Below, in pieces: positions 36,094 through 44,715 of a DNA stretch of 64,000 nucleotides; position 1 is the stretch's first letter, and every line of letters begins with the position of its first letter. Source of the stretch: Ensifer sp. IC3342 (GTDB taxonomy: Bacteria; Pseudomonadota; Alphaproteobacteria; Rhizobiales; Rhizobiaceae); the NCBI RefSeq assembly GCF_020193655.1, contig NZ_JADYVE010000001.1, positions 1,116,001 to 1,180,000 on the forward strand, written 5' to 3'. Under the pieces are notes generated by a model. It was not told where the DNA came from and made no database searches. It worked only from the letters and a program-made list of their open reading frames with translations. Position numbers and translations under genes: made by a program.

Positions 36094-36360
36094 TTAGGCC
36101 GAAAGGGCCTTCACGCGCTGTGCAAGGCGGGAAACCTTGCGCGATGCCGTGTTGGCATGCAGCACGCCCTTGGTGGCGGCGCGCATCAGTTCCGGCTGCG
36201 CTGCCTTGAGGGCGGCAGCGGCGACTGCCTGATCGCCGGAGGCGATGGCTTCTTCCACCTTGCGGATGAAGTTGCGGACGCGCGAACGACGGGCCTTGTT
36301 CACTGCGGTGCGGCGTGCGATCTTGCGGGTCGCCTTTTTCGCCGAAGTTGTATTGGCCAT
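36094..36360 (-). CDS. rpsT: 30S ribosomal protein S20
   Basis: S20 is a primary 16S rRNA-binding protein of the small subunit. The 88-residue, Lys/Arg/Ala-rich protein starts [17 protein letters not shown] and continues [20 protein letters not shown], the typical S20 pattern. The start is set by family length and by GAGAGG before the ATG; the open frame extends upstream without support. It has its own terminator and lies upstream of dnaA, the usual order in Rhizobiales. Confidence 0.97.
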   Translation of the reverse strand: MANTTSAKKATRKIARRTAVNKARRSRVRNFIRKVEEAIASGDQAVAAAALKAAQPELMRAATKGVLHANTASRKVSRLAQRVKALSA

Positions 36361-36554
36361 TGATGCCTCTCTTCGAAAACTGACATGAACTCCGCCTTCG
36401 CCGTGCCGGGTCACTGCGACCTGTCATCCAAAGCAATTCGGGAGCATTATCGGAAAGCCTCAGAAAGCGGCGTTCCAAACTGAGGGCGGCGTATAGCTGG
36501 AATCCGCCCTCTCGTCAACGCGCAAAATTGAGAAAACTGCGCGGTTTGCGCGCG

Positions 36555-37328
36555 TCACTTATGCTTGAATTCGGCTTTGCGCTTTCCGACGAAGGCAGCC
36601 ATCCCCTCCTTCTGATCCTCGGTGGCGAAGAGCGACTGGAAAAGCCGCCGCTCGAAGCGCAGACCTTCGGCCGAGGTAACCTCCAGCGAGCGGTTGACCG
36701 CCTCCTTGGCCATCATCACCGCAGGCAGCGAGAAGGCGGCGATCTTTTCGGCGGCGGCAAGCGCTTCTTCCATCAGTTTTTCAGGCGCCACCACACGCGA
36801 AACGAGTCCTGACCGCTCGGCTTCCGCTGCATCCATCATCCGGCCGGTCAGAACCAGATCCATGGCTTTCGCCTTGCCGACGGCGCGGGTGAGGCGCTGC
36901 GAGCCACCCATGCCGGGAATGACGCCGAGGGTAATCTCCGGTTGCCCGAACTTCGCCGTCTCCGAAGCAATGATGATGTCGCACATCATCGCGAGCTCGC
37001 AGCCGCCGCCGAGCGCAAAGCCGGAAACGGCGGCAATCACCGGCTTGCGGGCACCGGCCACCCGCTCCCAGCCGCCGAGAAAATCGCCAAGATAGGAATC
37101 GACGAAATCGAGCGCCTGCATCTCCTTGATATCGGCGCCGGCCGCGAATGCGCGCTCCGAACCGGTCAGCACGATCGCGCCGATGTCCTTGCTAGCATCG
37201 AAGGCCTTAAACGCCGCATCGAGCTCCCGCATCACGGTCGAATTCAGAGCGTTCAGCGCCTGCGGGCGGTTGAGCGTGATCAGGCCCACGCGTCCACGTG
37301 TCTCGACCAGCAACGTCTCGTAACTCAT
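36555..37328 (-). CDS. Enoyl-CoA hydratase (crotonase family)
   Basis: The enzyme hydrates trans-2-enoyl-CoA to 3-hydroxyacyl-CoA in beta-oxidation. The 257-residue crotonase-fold protein contains [16 protein letters not shown] near residue 14, the oxyanion-hole motif [12 protein letters not shown] near 58, and [20 protein letters not shown] near 105. The catalytic Glu pair lies around [22 protein letters not shown]. meliloti names a gene at this position fadB1, from memory. It lies 39 bp downstream of mutM and is probably cotranscribed with it. Confidence 0.93.
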   Translation of the reverse strand: MSYETLLVETRGRVGLITLNRPQALNALNSTVMRELDAAFKAFDASKDIGAIVLTGSERAFAAGADIKEMQALDFVDSYLGDFLGGWERVAGARKPVIAAVSGFALGGGCELAMMCDIIIASETAKFGQPEITLGVIPGMGGSQRLTRAVGKAKAMDLVLTGRMMDAAEAERSGLVSRVVAPEKLMEEALAAAEKIAAFSLPAVMMAKEAVNRSLEVTSAEGLRFERRLFQSLFATEDQKEGMAAFVGKRKAEFKHK

Positions 37329-37367
37329 TCTCGATCTCCTCCATTCGGATGCGCCCGGTCGAGCGCT

Positions 37368-38258
37368 CTATTTCTGGCAGCGCGGGCAGTAGAAGGTCGA
37401 GCGCCCGGCATGAACGATGCGGGCGACGGTACCGCCGCAGCCCGGCTTGGGGCAAGTCTCGCCTTCACGATCGTAGACCGAAAAGGAATGCTGGAAATAG
37501 CCAAGCGAGCCGTCCGCCTGGATGTGGTCCTTCAAGGATGAGCCGCCGGCGGCGATGGCGTCGGCGATCACGTCGCGGATCGCCTGCGTCAACGTCACCA
37601 GGGCTTGCTTCGCGTGCCCGCGCTTATCCACCAGCGAGCCGGCCGGACGGGAGGGCGACAGATCCGACCGCCATAGCGCTTCGCAAACATAGATGTTGCC
37701 AAGGCCGGCAACGATCTTCTGATCCAGAAGCGCTGCCTTGAGCGGCTGCGCCTTGCCGGCAAAGCGTGCGGCGAGATAGGCGGCATCGAGCGCGTTGCCG
37801 GTCGGCTCCTGGCCGAGGTCGCGGAAGAACACGTGATCGGCTATCCCGTCGCGCCGGGCGAGATCCATGAAGCCGAAGCGGCGCGGGTCGTTGTAGATCA
37901 CGCGGGCGGGGCCGGATCGGCCGTTGAGATAAAAAATCACGTGGTCGTGCTTCTCGTCCTTGCCGCGCGGATGATGGAACTTGCCCGGTGTGGCGGGATC
38001 GTCGCCGGCCTCGATCCGGAAAGAACCGGACATGCCGAGATGCGCAATGATCACATCGCCACCTTCGAGATCGATCATCAGATATTTGGCGCGGCGCGAC
38101 AGGGAAACGATGCGGCGCCCCGAGACGGACGCTGAAAAGTTGTCGGGAAAGGGAAAGCGCAGGTCCGGTCTGCGCAACTCCGCCCGCACGAGAATCGCCC
38201 CCTCCATGGTCGGCGCCAGTCCCCGCTTCACCGTCTCGACCTCGGGCAATTCCGGCAT
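37368..38258 (-). CDS. mutM: Formamidopyrimidine-DNA glycosylase (Fpg)
   Basis: MutM removes 8-oxoguanine and ring-opened purines and cuts the abasic site by beta/delta elimination. The 296-residue protein begins [14 protein letters not shown], so the processed Pro and following Glu are the catalytic residues. The helix-two-turn-helix includes [17 protein letters not shown], and the C-terminal zinc finger has four Cys in CPKPGCGG and FYCPRCQK. The start must be this Met because the catalytic Pro follows it; the frame is open 18 codons upstream. It faces ubiE, in the common mutM/ubiE arrangement. Confidence 0.97.
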   Translation of the reverse strand: MPELPEVETVKRGLAPTMEGAILVRAELRRPDLRFPFPDNFSASVSGRRIVSLSRRAKYLMIDLEGGDVIIAHLGMSGSFRIEAGDDPATPGKFHHPRGKDEKHDHVIFYLNGRSGPARVIYNDPRRFGFMDLARRDGIADHVFFRDLGQEPTGNALDAAYLAARFAGKAQPLKAALLDQKIVAGLGNIYVCEALWRSDLSPSRPAGSLVDKRGHAKQALVTLTQAIRDVIADAIAAGGSSLKDHIQADGSLGYFQHSFSVYDREGETCPKPGCGGTVARIVHAGRSTFYCPRCQK

Positions 38259-38350
38259 TGTTCGTCTTCCTTTTTGCGCTCCCGCACCGGTCGTGTGCGG
38301 CATTCCCTTCATGGCATTGATGTCCTATAGGGATGCAGCGATTTAACGTG

Positions 38351-38393
38351 TTACAGCGACCCTCGTGCGTCCCAAAGACGCACGACGCTGTAG
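38351..38393. repeat. Dispersed palindromic element (copy 4) between mutM and ubiE
   Basis: Perfect 8-bp arms CGTGCGTC and GACGCACG around CCAAA, with outer arms ACAGCG and CGCTGTAG. It lies in the divergent mutM-ubiE intergenic region and is the most regular copy in the window. Confidence 0.65.
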
Positions 38394-38479
38394 GCCGCAG
38401 CGATCCTCACCGCTGAGATAGCGCGGACGGGGCGATTTCGCTATGGTGCCGGCAAATTTGGTTGAAGTGGAGTTTCGTG

Positions 38480-39256
38480 ATGACGGATGAGCGCGTATCG
38501 GCCAATGGGGGCATGGAAACCTCCTTCGGTTTTCGCGAGGTCGGCGCGGGCGAAAAGCAGCCGCTTGTCAACGATGTCTTCCACAAGGTCGCCAGGCGCT
38601 ACGACATCATGAACGACGTGATGTCGGCCGGGCTTCACCGTGTCTGGAAGGATGCGATGATCGCGGCGCTCAATCCGCCGCGGCGGGAGGGCTATCGGGT
38701 GCTTGATGTGGCCGGCGGCACCGGCGACATCGCGTTCCGCATCGTCGAAGCCTCCGATCGCAAGGCCCATGCGACAGTGCTCGATATTAATGGGTCGATG
38801 CTCGCCGTCGGCGCCGAGCGGGCTAGAAAGAAGAAGCTTTCGCCCAATCTCGATTTCGTCGAGGCTAATGCCGAGGATCTGCCTTTCGCTTCGAATTCCT
38901 TCGATGCCTACACGATTGCCTTCGGCATCCGCAACGTGCCGCGCATCGACGTGGCGCTCAAGGAGGCCTATCGCGTGTTGAAGCGCGGCGGGCGGCTGCT
39001 GGTGCTCGAGTTTTCCGAGGTCGAGATGCCGCTACTGGACCGTTTCTATGATGCCTGGTCGTTCAATGCGATTCCCAAATTCGGCAAGTTGATCACGGGC
39101 GACGACGCGCCCTACCAGTATCTGGTCGAATCGATCCGGAAGTTTCCGAACCAGCGCGATTTCGCCGCGATGATCAAGGATGCCGGCTTTTCACGCGTCT
39201 CGTTCACCAACTATACCGGCGGTATTGCAGCACTTCATTCCGGCTGGAAAATCTGA
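38480..39256 (+). CDS. ubiE: Ubiquinone/menaquinone C-methyltransferase UbiE
   Basis: UbiE performs the SAM-dependent C-methylation of the benzoquinol (or demethylmenaquinol) ring. The 258-residue protein has [23 protein letters not shown]-type [20 protein letters not shown], and motif [16 protein letters not shown]. It also has [18 protein letters not shown] and ends [17 protein letters not shown]. The ATG at 38480 gives the usual length; a TTG at 38462 opens the frame earlier. The stop lies 5 bp before ubiB. Confidence 0.96.
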   Translation: MTDERVSANGGMETSFGFREVGAGEKQPLVNDVFHKVARRYDIMNDVMSAGLHRVWKDAMIAALNPPRREGYRVLDVAGGTGDIAFRIVEASDRKAHATVLDINGSMLAVGAERARKKKLSPNLDFVEANAEDLPFASNSFDAYTIAFGIRNVPRIDVALKEAYRVLKRGGRLLVLEFSEVEMPLLDRFYDAWSFNAIPKFGKLITGDDAPYQYLVESIRKFPNQRDFAAMIKDAGFSRVSFTNYTGGIAALHSGWKI

Positions 39257-39261
39257 ACGCA

Positions 39262-40836
39262 ATGAGCACGCCTGGAGCATATTTCCGCCTCGTGCGGATT
39301 GGCTGGGTCCTTGCGCGCGAGGACGCGTTTTCTGCCGTCCCGTCCGAGCATCTTCCTCCGCTTGCGCGCTTCGTGCAGCGGCTCGCAGGATTGCTTGCCC
39401 GCCGTAGGGCCCGGTTGGAGGCCCGCACCGGCCGGCTTGCCCGGGCGGTCGAGCGGCTCGGTCCATCCTATGTCAAGATCGGCCAGTTCCTGGCGACGCG
39501 CCCAGACGTCGTCGGGGCGGAGCTCGCCGCCGATCTCTCGCTCTTGCAGGATCGCATGGCGACGTTCCCCGAAAGCGACGCCAGGGCCGCGATCGAAGGC
39601 TCGCTCGGCCGATCGGTCGATACGCTTTTTGCCGAATTTTCCGAGCCGATGGCGGCCGCCTCGATCGCACAGGTTCATCCCGCCGTCGTTCTGCGCGACG
39701 GCAAGCGCGAAAAGGTGGCCGTCAAGGTCATCCGTCCCGGCGTGCGCCAGCGCTTTGCCGCCGACATCGAGGCCATGTACCTGGTCTCCCGAATGCAGGA
39801 GCGGTTTCTTCCCTATACACGGCGGCTGAGGCCGGTCGAGGTTACAAAGACGCTGGAGCAGACGACCAAGGTCGAAATGGACCTGAGGCTTGAGGCGGCA
39901 GCACTTTCCGAACTCGGAGAAAACACCAAGGAAGATTCCGGTTTCCGCGTGCCCAAGGTCGACTGGGAACGCACCGGCCGCGACGTCGTCACCATGGAAT
40001 GGATCGACGGCGTGAAGATGTCGGACATCGAAGGACTGAAGCGGGCCGGCCACGATCTCAACCGGCTCGCCGAAACGCTCATCCAGTCTTTCCTGCGGCA
40101 CACCCTGCGCGACGGCTTTTTCCACGCGGACATGCACCAGGGCAATCTATTCGTCGACGACGCCGGCCACATCGTCGCCGTCGACATGGGCATCGTCGGG
40201 CGGCTCGGCAAAAAGGAACGCCGCTTTCTCGCCGAGATCCTCTACGGCTTCATCATGCGCGACTACCAGCGCGTCGCCGATGTGCATTTCGAGGCCGGCT
40301 ACGTGCCCTCGCATCATGATGCCGCGAGCTTCGCCCAGGCGATCCGGGCGATCGGCGAGCCGATCCATGGTCAGCCGGCCGAAACCATCTCGATGGCGAA
40401 GCTCTTGACGCTGCTCTTCGAGGTCACCGAGCTCTTCGACATGCAGACGCGCCCGGAGCTCGTCATGCTACAGAAGACCATGGTCGTCGTCGAAGGTGTT
40501 GCCCGTACGCTCAACCCGCGTTTCAACATGTGGAAAGCGTCAGAGCCAGTCGTCGGCAAATGGATCAGGGACAATCTCGGGCCGAAGCGTATCGTTGCAG
40601 ACCTTCGCGATGGTTTGCATGCGGCGCTGAGAGTTGCCGAGGCGGTGCCAGAGATCGCCGCCCGGACCGAGCGCTTCTCGGCGGAAATCATGGCGATGAG
40701 CGAGAACGGGCTGCGCTTCAATGCCGAGACCGCGCAAGCGATCGGCAAGGCCGAGGCGCGCCACACGCGCTCCGGGCGCATTGCTCTCTGGATCATCGCG
40801 GCAACGCTTATCTATATCGCCTGGCAGCTTGGGTGA
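39262..40836 (+). CDS. ubiB: Ubiquinone biosynthesis accessory kinase-like protein UbiB
   Basis: UbiB is an atypical protein-kinase-like ATPase needed for ubiquinone synthesis, anchored in the inner membrane. The 524-residue protein has the ADCK/UbiB hallmarks: KIGQF in SYVKIGQFLATRPDVVG, the Ala-rich loop MAAASIAQVHPA, VAVKVIRPG, FFHADMHQGNLFVDDAG, and VDMGIVGRLG. A single C-terminal membrane anchor (IALWIIAATLIYIAWQ) ends the protein. It directly follows ubiE. In many Alphaproteobacteria coaBC follows, but here about 3.9 kb intervenes. Confidence 0.96.
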   Translation: MSTPGAYFRLVRIGWVLAREDAFSAVPSEHLPPLARFVQRLAGLLARRRARLEARTGRLARAVERLGPSYVKIGQFLATRPDVVGAELAADLSLLQDRMATFPESDARAAIEGSLGRSVDTLFAEFSEPMAAASIAQVHPAVVLRDGKREKVAVKVIRPGVRQRFAADIEAMYLVSRMQERFLPYTRRLRPVEVTKTLEQTTKVEMDLRLEAAALSELGENTKEDSGFRVPKVDWERTGRDVVTMEWIDGVKMSDIEGLKRAGHDLNRLAETLIQSFLRHTLRDGFFHADMHQGNLFVDDAGHIVAVDMGIVGRLGKKERRFLAEILYGFIMRDYQRVADVHFEAGYVPSHHDAASFAQAIRAIGEPIHGQPAETISMAKLLTLLFEVTELFDMQTRPELVMLQKTMVVVEGVARTLNPRFNMWKASEPVVGKWIRDNLGPKRIVADLRDGLHAALRVAEAVPEIAARTERFSAEIMAMSENGLRFNAETAQAIGKAEARHTRSGRIALWIIAATLIYIAWQLG

Positions 40837-41154
40837 TTGGTTGTAATTGTCCCGCACCCTAACCGCCCTTCCCGCGAGCGGAGCAAGGGGATTGAGAGCG
40901 CGTCGGCAGCCCGGGTGAGGCCCCACCGCGGAAACTTTGCCCCCTCCTGCGACCCCCTTCCGATTCTTCGCATCCTGAAGTAGCATCCCGCCATGGACAG
41001 TCGTTTTGCGCTCGTGATGATGGTGACTACGCAGACCCTAGGGTGTGCGGGGAGCCTGTTGCGCTAAGCGGACCGTCTCCACGCCAACCCTGCCGAGGTA
41101 AGCAGGGTTCCGGCTCTGTTTCCTCGGTCTTACATCATGACGAGAGAGGAAACG
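40837..41154. other. Intergenic region after ubiB with degenerate RIME and structured leader
   Basis: The first ~150 bp (40851-40990) resemble a decayed RIME unit: CCGCACCCTAACCGCCC, a GCGAGCGGAG remnant, and a CCCGGGTGAGGCCCC end. The next ~110 bp contain a series of compact inverted repeats (see 41028-41132). No coding sequence is supported here. Confidence 0.5.
41028..41132 (+). promoter_or_regulatory. Structured leader of unknown type before the GNAT gene
   Basis: Three successive inverted repeats: CGCA-G-ACCCTAGGGT-G-TGCG (41031-41050), GGAG...CTCC (about 41051-41080), and AACCCTGC-CGAGGTAA-GCAGGGTT (41086-41109). The start codon with GAGAGAGGA follows 45 bp later. The arrangement looks like a folded 5' leader, but I cannot match it to a riboswitch class by eye. 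Confidence 0.35.
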
Positions 41155-41658
41155 ATGACCGCTAACCAACCCGAATTGCTGATCCGCGCCGCGTCCACCA
41201 CAGACTGGGAGGCGCTCGCCGCCTTGCGGGACTTGCCCGGCGTTCGGGCGGGCACATTGCGGTTGCCCTTCGCGCGGCGGGAACAGACGCGGAAATGGCT
41301 CGAAAACCTCACAGAATCTGACATGATCATCGTCGCCGAACTCGACGGGCGGATTGTCGGGCTCGCCGGCCTGCACCGCCACCAGGGCCGGCGGCAGCAT
41401 GCCGCCGATCTCGGCATGTCGGTGCACGACGACTACCGGCGGCGGGGCATCGGCAAGGCGCTGCTCGACGCGCTGATCGACGCGGCCGACCGGTGGCTCG
41501 GCATTTCCCGCCTCGAGTTGACGGTCTTTACCGATAACGAAGCGGCGATCGGACTTTACCGCCAGGCGGGTTTCGTCACCGAGGGCGTGCTGAAATCCTG
41601 GGCGCTGCGGGACGGCGCGCTTGTCGATGTGCTGGCCATGGCGCGGCTGCGCCCATGA
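41155..41658 (+). CDS. GNAT-family N-acetyltransferase
   Basis: A 167-residue acetyl-CoA-dependent acetyltransferase. The acetyl-CoA loop is DDYRRRGIGKALLDALIDA (about residues 97-115), preceded by the beta strand AADLGMSVH and followed by RLELTVFTDNEAAIGLYRQAG, typical of motif B. The substrate (amine, antibiotic or protein N-terminus) is unknown. The start at 41155 follows GAGAGAGGAAACG; an ATG six codons earlier has no such site. The stop overlaps an ATG of the AraC frame by ATGA. It belongs to the accessory block between ubiB and coaBC. Confidence 0.9.
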   Translation: MTANQPELLIRAASTTDWEALAALRDLPGVRAGTLRLPFARREQTRKWLENLTESDMIIVAELDGRIVGLAGLHRHQGRRQHAADLGMSVHDDYRRRGIGKALLDALIDAADRWLGISRLELTVFTDNEAAIGLYRQAGFVTEGVLKSWALRDGALVDVLAMARLRP

Positions 41659-41750
41659 ACGGAACGCAGCTTCCGGCGGCCGCGGCCGGCGACGATCCCA
41701 GCGCCTTGCGATCGACCACCGAATGTCATTCGTCACCCGGGAAGGAACAC

Positions 41751-42605
41751 ATGCAGCACGAAACCCCTCTTCTTCCGGCCGGTGCCCTCATCCGACAGGC
41801 GGGACGCGCGTGCTTTCACCGGCTCGTGAGTACCACCCCTGCGCTTGTCCAGGTGCGTTCAGGAACCAAGGTGGTGATCATCCGCGACACTCCTCTGCAC
41901 CTCTCAGCCGGCGACTTTGGCCTGTTACCCGATCATCAGCCCATGACGATCGAGAACATTCCCAAGGCACCGCAGAGCTATGAAGCCCGCGCCCTGCCCA
42001 TTCCACGCCACTTGTTTGAAGAGACCTACGCCCGCCTGGCTTCCGTCACGCCTCCTCGGACACTACTTGCGATGAAGGCCGTGGACCTGCCGGGCGAGGC
42101 GGTCGCGCTGTTTGACTTCTGCTGCTCGGCGGAAAGTCTCGCGACCCTCCCGACCGCTGTCGCCACGGTCCGATTGATGGAACTCATAACCTGGTTTGCG
42201 CTCAGCGGCGCCCTGTTGGGCCAAAGGGGAAGCCTGCTGCTGCAGGATCGCCTGCGGCAGATGATCGAGACCGACCCCGCCCACGACTGGACTTTGGGCC
42301 ATGCCGCGCGCGCCTTCCACATGAGCGAGGCCACGCTCCGCCGCAAGTTGGCGGCGGAGAACACCAGCTTCACCGAGACATTGAGCGACACGCGCATGAC
42401 GCGGGCGCTGGCGCTGCTGCAGACGACAATCTTGCCTATCGCCAACATCGCCCAGGAAGTGGGTTACGATTCGCCGTCCCAATTTGCGGCACGGTTCAAG
42501 GAACGGTTTGGCGTCAATCCGCGCGACGTGCGTGGCGGTTCCGCGATATTTGAGCGGATCGGGATAGAAGTTGCGCATATCGGGGCAGACAAAATTTCTG
42601 CCTGA
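41751..42605 (+). CDS. AraC-family transcriptional regulator
   Basis: A 284-residue regulator with two C-terminal AraC helix-turn-helix motifs: TLGHAARAFHMSEATLRRKL (about 180-200) and PIANIAQEVGYDSPSQFAAR (about 228-248), followed by FKERFGVNPRDVRG. The N-terminus is a cupin-like sensing domain (about 10-110). The start MQHETPLL has GGGAAGGAAC upstream; a further ATG at 41655 overlaps the GNAT stop and would add 32 poorly conserved-looking residues. The target is unknown; the adjacent PEBP gene, 38 bp downstream, is a candidate. Confidence 0.87.
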   Translation: MQHETPLLPAGALIRQAGRACFHRLVSTTPALVQVRSGTKVVIIRDTPLHLSAGDFGLLPDHQPMTIENIPKAPQSYEARALPIPRHLFEETYARLASVTPPRTLLAMKAVDLPGEAVALFDFCCSAESLATLPTAVATVRLMELITWFALSGALLGQRGSLLLQDRLRQMIETDPAHDWTLGHAARAFHMSEATLRRKLAAENTSFTETLSDTRMTRALALLQTTILPIANIAQEVGYDSPSQFAARFKERFGVNPRDVRGGSAIFERIGIEVAHIGADKISA

Positions 42606-42643
42606 CGTAGGCTTGCTTCATTGGCAACTGCAGGAAAACACCT

Positions 42644-43186
42644 ATGCGCCCCATCACAACACTTCTCGCCTTGAGCTTTCTCGGCGCCACCGTCGCGCAC
42701 GCCGAGATGAAACTGACCTCGAAAGACCTGACACCAGGCAAGCCGATGGCCAATGCGCAGGTCTTCAACGGGTTCGGCTGCAGTGGGAAGAATATCTCAC
42801 CACACCTGGCATGGTCGGGTGCGCCGGCGGGCACCAAGAGCTTCGCGGTCATGGCTTATGATCCCGATGCCCCCACTGGTTCGGGCTGGTGGCACTGGAC
42901 GGTGTTCAACCTTTCCGCCGACGCCGCCGAGATCGCAACCGGGGCAAGCGGAGAAAAGAAGCTTCCCGCAGGCGCGGTAGAGGGCCGCACCGATTTCGGC
43001 GCGTCCGGCTACGGTGGCGCATGCCCGCCTGAAGGTCATGGACCACACCACTACCAGTTCACGGTTTACGCTTTGTCTCAGGACAAGCTCCCCCTCGATG
43101 AAAACGCCCCCGCCGCCATGGTCGGTTTCTTTGTCCGAGCCAATGCACTGGACCAAGCGACGATCGAGGTAACGTACGAGCGCTGA
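42644..43186 (+). CDS. Periplasmic PEBP (YbhB/YbcL)-family protein
   Basis: A 180-residue phosphatidylethanolamine-binding-protein fold. A signal peptide (MRPITTLLALSFLGATVAHA, cleavage after AHA) is followed by SCSGKN-like GCSGKNISPHLAWSGAP, SFAVMAYDPDAPTGSGWWHW, DFGASGYGGACPPEGHGPHH and a C-terminal VTYER. All are conserved around the ligand pocket. The role in bacteria is uncertain. AGGA lies upstream of the ATG. It follows the AraC gene closely and ends before a 106-bp gap to the SDR gene. Confidence 0.9.
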   Translation: MRPITTLLALSFLGATVAHAEMKLTSKDLTPGKPMANAQVFNGFGCSGKNISPHLAWSGAPAGTKSFAVMAYDPDAPTGSGWWHWTVFNLSADAAEIATGASGEKKLPAGAVEGRTDFGASGYGGACPPEGHGPHHYQFTVYALSQDKLPLDENAPAAMVGFFVRANALDQATIEVTYER

Positions 43187-43292
43187 TCTGCACTGCCCCG
43201 CGGCGGATTTCCCGCCACGGGGCCCCATTGACGACATCACTCAGGCGCGCTCCAACAGTGCGAGCGGCAACAATCAGCGGGGGGAGCGGATC

Positions 43293-44072
43293 ATGGATCT
43301 CGGTATTGCAGGCAAACGGGCGCTCGTGCTTGGCGGGAGCAAGGGACTTGGACGCGGCATCGCCGAAGCGCTCGCGGCCGAAGGCGTTGCCGTCGCGCTG
43401 ACCGGCCGGGACGCGCAGGCAACCGGCAAGGTCGCCGCCGAGATCGGTTCGACCGCTGCGGGATTTTCGCTCGACCTTACGAAACCGGAAACGATCGACG
43501 CTTTTCTGGATCGATTGACCGCCGAATTCGGCTTGGTCGACATTCTGGTGCTGAACGGCGGCGGACCGCCGCCGACGCGCGCCGCCGACATCGATCCCGA
43601 GTTCTGGCGGGCACAATTCGAGGCGATGGTTCTGGCAGGCATGCGCATCACCCATCGCCTGCTGCCGGCTATGCGCCAGCGCCGCTTCGGCCGCATCATC
43701 GCCATTGCCTCGACCAGCATCCGCGAGCCGATACCGGGCCTCACCGCCTCCAATGCCTTGCGCAGCGCGCTTGCCGGCTGGATGAAGACGCTCGCGGGCG
43801 AGGTCGCGGCCGACGGCGTCACCGTCAACATGCTGCTGCCGGGGCGGCTGGCGACCGATCGCATGCTTTCCTTCGACCGCATGGATGCGGAAAGCGAAGG
43901 GGTCAGCGTCGAAACCGTCGCCGCGCGGAGCCAGTCGGAAATCCCGATCGGCCGCTATGGCACGCCTGCGGAATTCGGTGCGGCCGCCGCTTTCCTTGCC
44001 AGCCGCCAGGCCGCCTATGTCACCGGTATCGCGCTGCCGATCGACGGCGGTCTCAGCCGGTCGATGCTTTAG
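43293..44072 (+). CDS. Atypical SDR oxidoreductase lacking the YxxxK motif
   Basis: A 259-residue Rossmann SDR with cofactor motif VLGGSKGLGRGIAEAL near residue 12, NGGGPPPTRAADID in place of NNAG, and IAIASTSIREPIPGLTASNA at the active site. Where classical SDRs have YxxxK, this one reads SNALRSALAGWMKTLAGE, so the catalytic Tyr/Lys pair is absent. That is a known divergent SDR subgroup with unclear chemistry. The C-terminus YVTGIALPIDGGLSRSML is standard. It is transcribed towards the frameshifted deaminase, 85 bp away. Confidence 0.88.
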   Translation: MDLGIAGKRALVLGGSKGLGRGIAEALAAEGVAVALTGRDAQATGKVAAEIGSTAAGFSLDLTKPETIDAFLDRLTAEFGLVDILVLNGGGPPPTRAADIDPEFWRAQFEAMVLAGMRITHRLLPAMRQRRFGRIIAIASTSIREPIPGLTASNALRSALAGWMKTLAGEVAADGVTVNMLLPGRLATDRMLSFDRMDAESEGVSVETVAARSQSEIPIGRYGTPAEFGAAAAFLASRQAAYVTGIALPIDGGLSRSML

Positions 44073-44157
44073 GCGCGGAGTCGCAGCGCGCCTTAGACGC
44101 GATCCGCAAGAGACTATATCCTCCGGATCCACCCACCGACACCACAGGAGCGGATCC

Positions 44158-44672
44158 ATGGACGAAGAGCAGCGCTTTTTACGCGAGGCCGTGTCGCTCG
44201 CGCGCAGCAATATGGAAAACGGCGGCTGCCCCTTCGGCGCCGTCGTAGTCAAGGATGGCGAAGTGATTGCGACCGGCGTCAACGAGATGGGCCGGACGGG
44301 CGATCCGACCTCGCATGCGGAACTCAATGCGCTGCGTGCTGCGGCCAAAGCCCTTCAGTCGCTGCGGCTGGAGGGCTGCGCCGTCTACGCCAGCGGTCAG
44401 CCATGCCCAATGTGCCTTGCCGCTATGCGCATGGCGGGCATTACCGAGATCGCCTATGCCCATTCGAATGCGCAAGCAGAGCCTTACGGACTGTCGACCT
44501 CGGCGATCTACGGGAACTGGCCAAGCCGATCGCGGAACAGACCATGCGCTTTCGCCATGTACGTCTTGAAGCGCAAGATGCGGTGCCGCTTTATGACGAA
44601 TGGCAGAAACGGCAACAGACAAAGTTAGCCGCTGCACCGGCTCCAATTGCGTACCGCAGGCGCGTCGGATAG
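44158..44672 (+). pseudogene. Nucleoside/guanine deaminase-like gene with a -1 frameshift
   Basis: The first ~119 codons encode a cytidine/deoxycytidylate deaminase-fold protein with the zinc ligands HAE (SHAELNALRAA) and PCxxC (GQPCPMCLAAMRM), close to guanine deaminases. After SAIYG the frame turns to nonsense (NWPSRSRNRPC). The overlapping frame resumes the expected sequence ELAKPIAEQTMRFRHVRL and continues to a stop at 44672. One base appears missing in the GGG run at 44512-44514. The start has ACAGGAGCG upstream. It is either a genuine pseudogene, a phase-variable product, or a sequencing error. Without the shift the product would end at 44628 with an altered C-terminus. Confidence 0.8.
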
Positions 44673-44715
44673 GGTCGCCATCAAACAACCGGGAGCGGCC
44701 AAGAGCCGAAGCGGA

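Noticed and set aside
40837-41154. Known riboswitch (Mn yybP-ykoY, guanidine, SAM or cobalamin type) before the GNAT gene
   Set aside because: Local stems exist, but the conserved core sequences of these classes are not present by eye.
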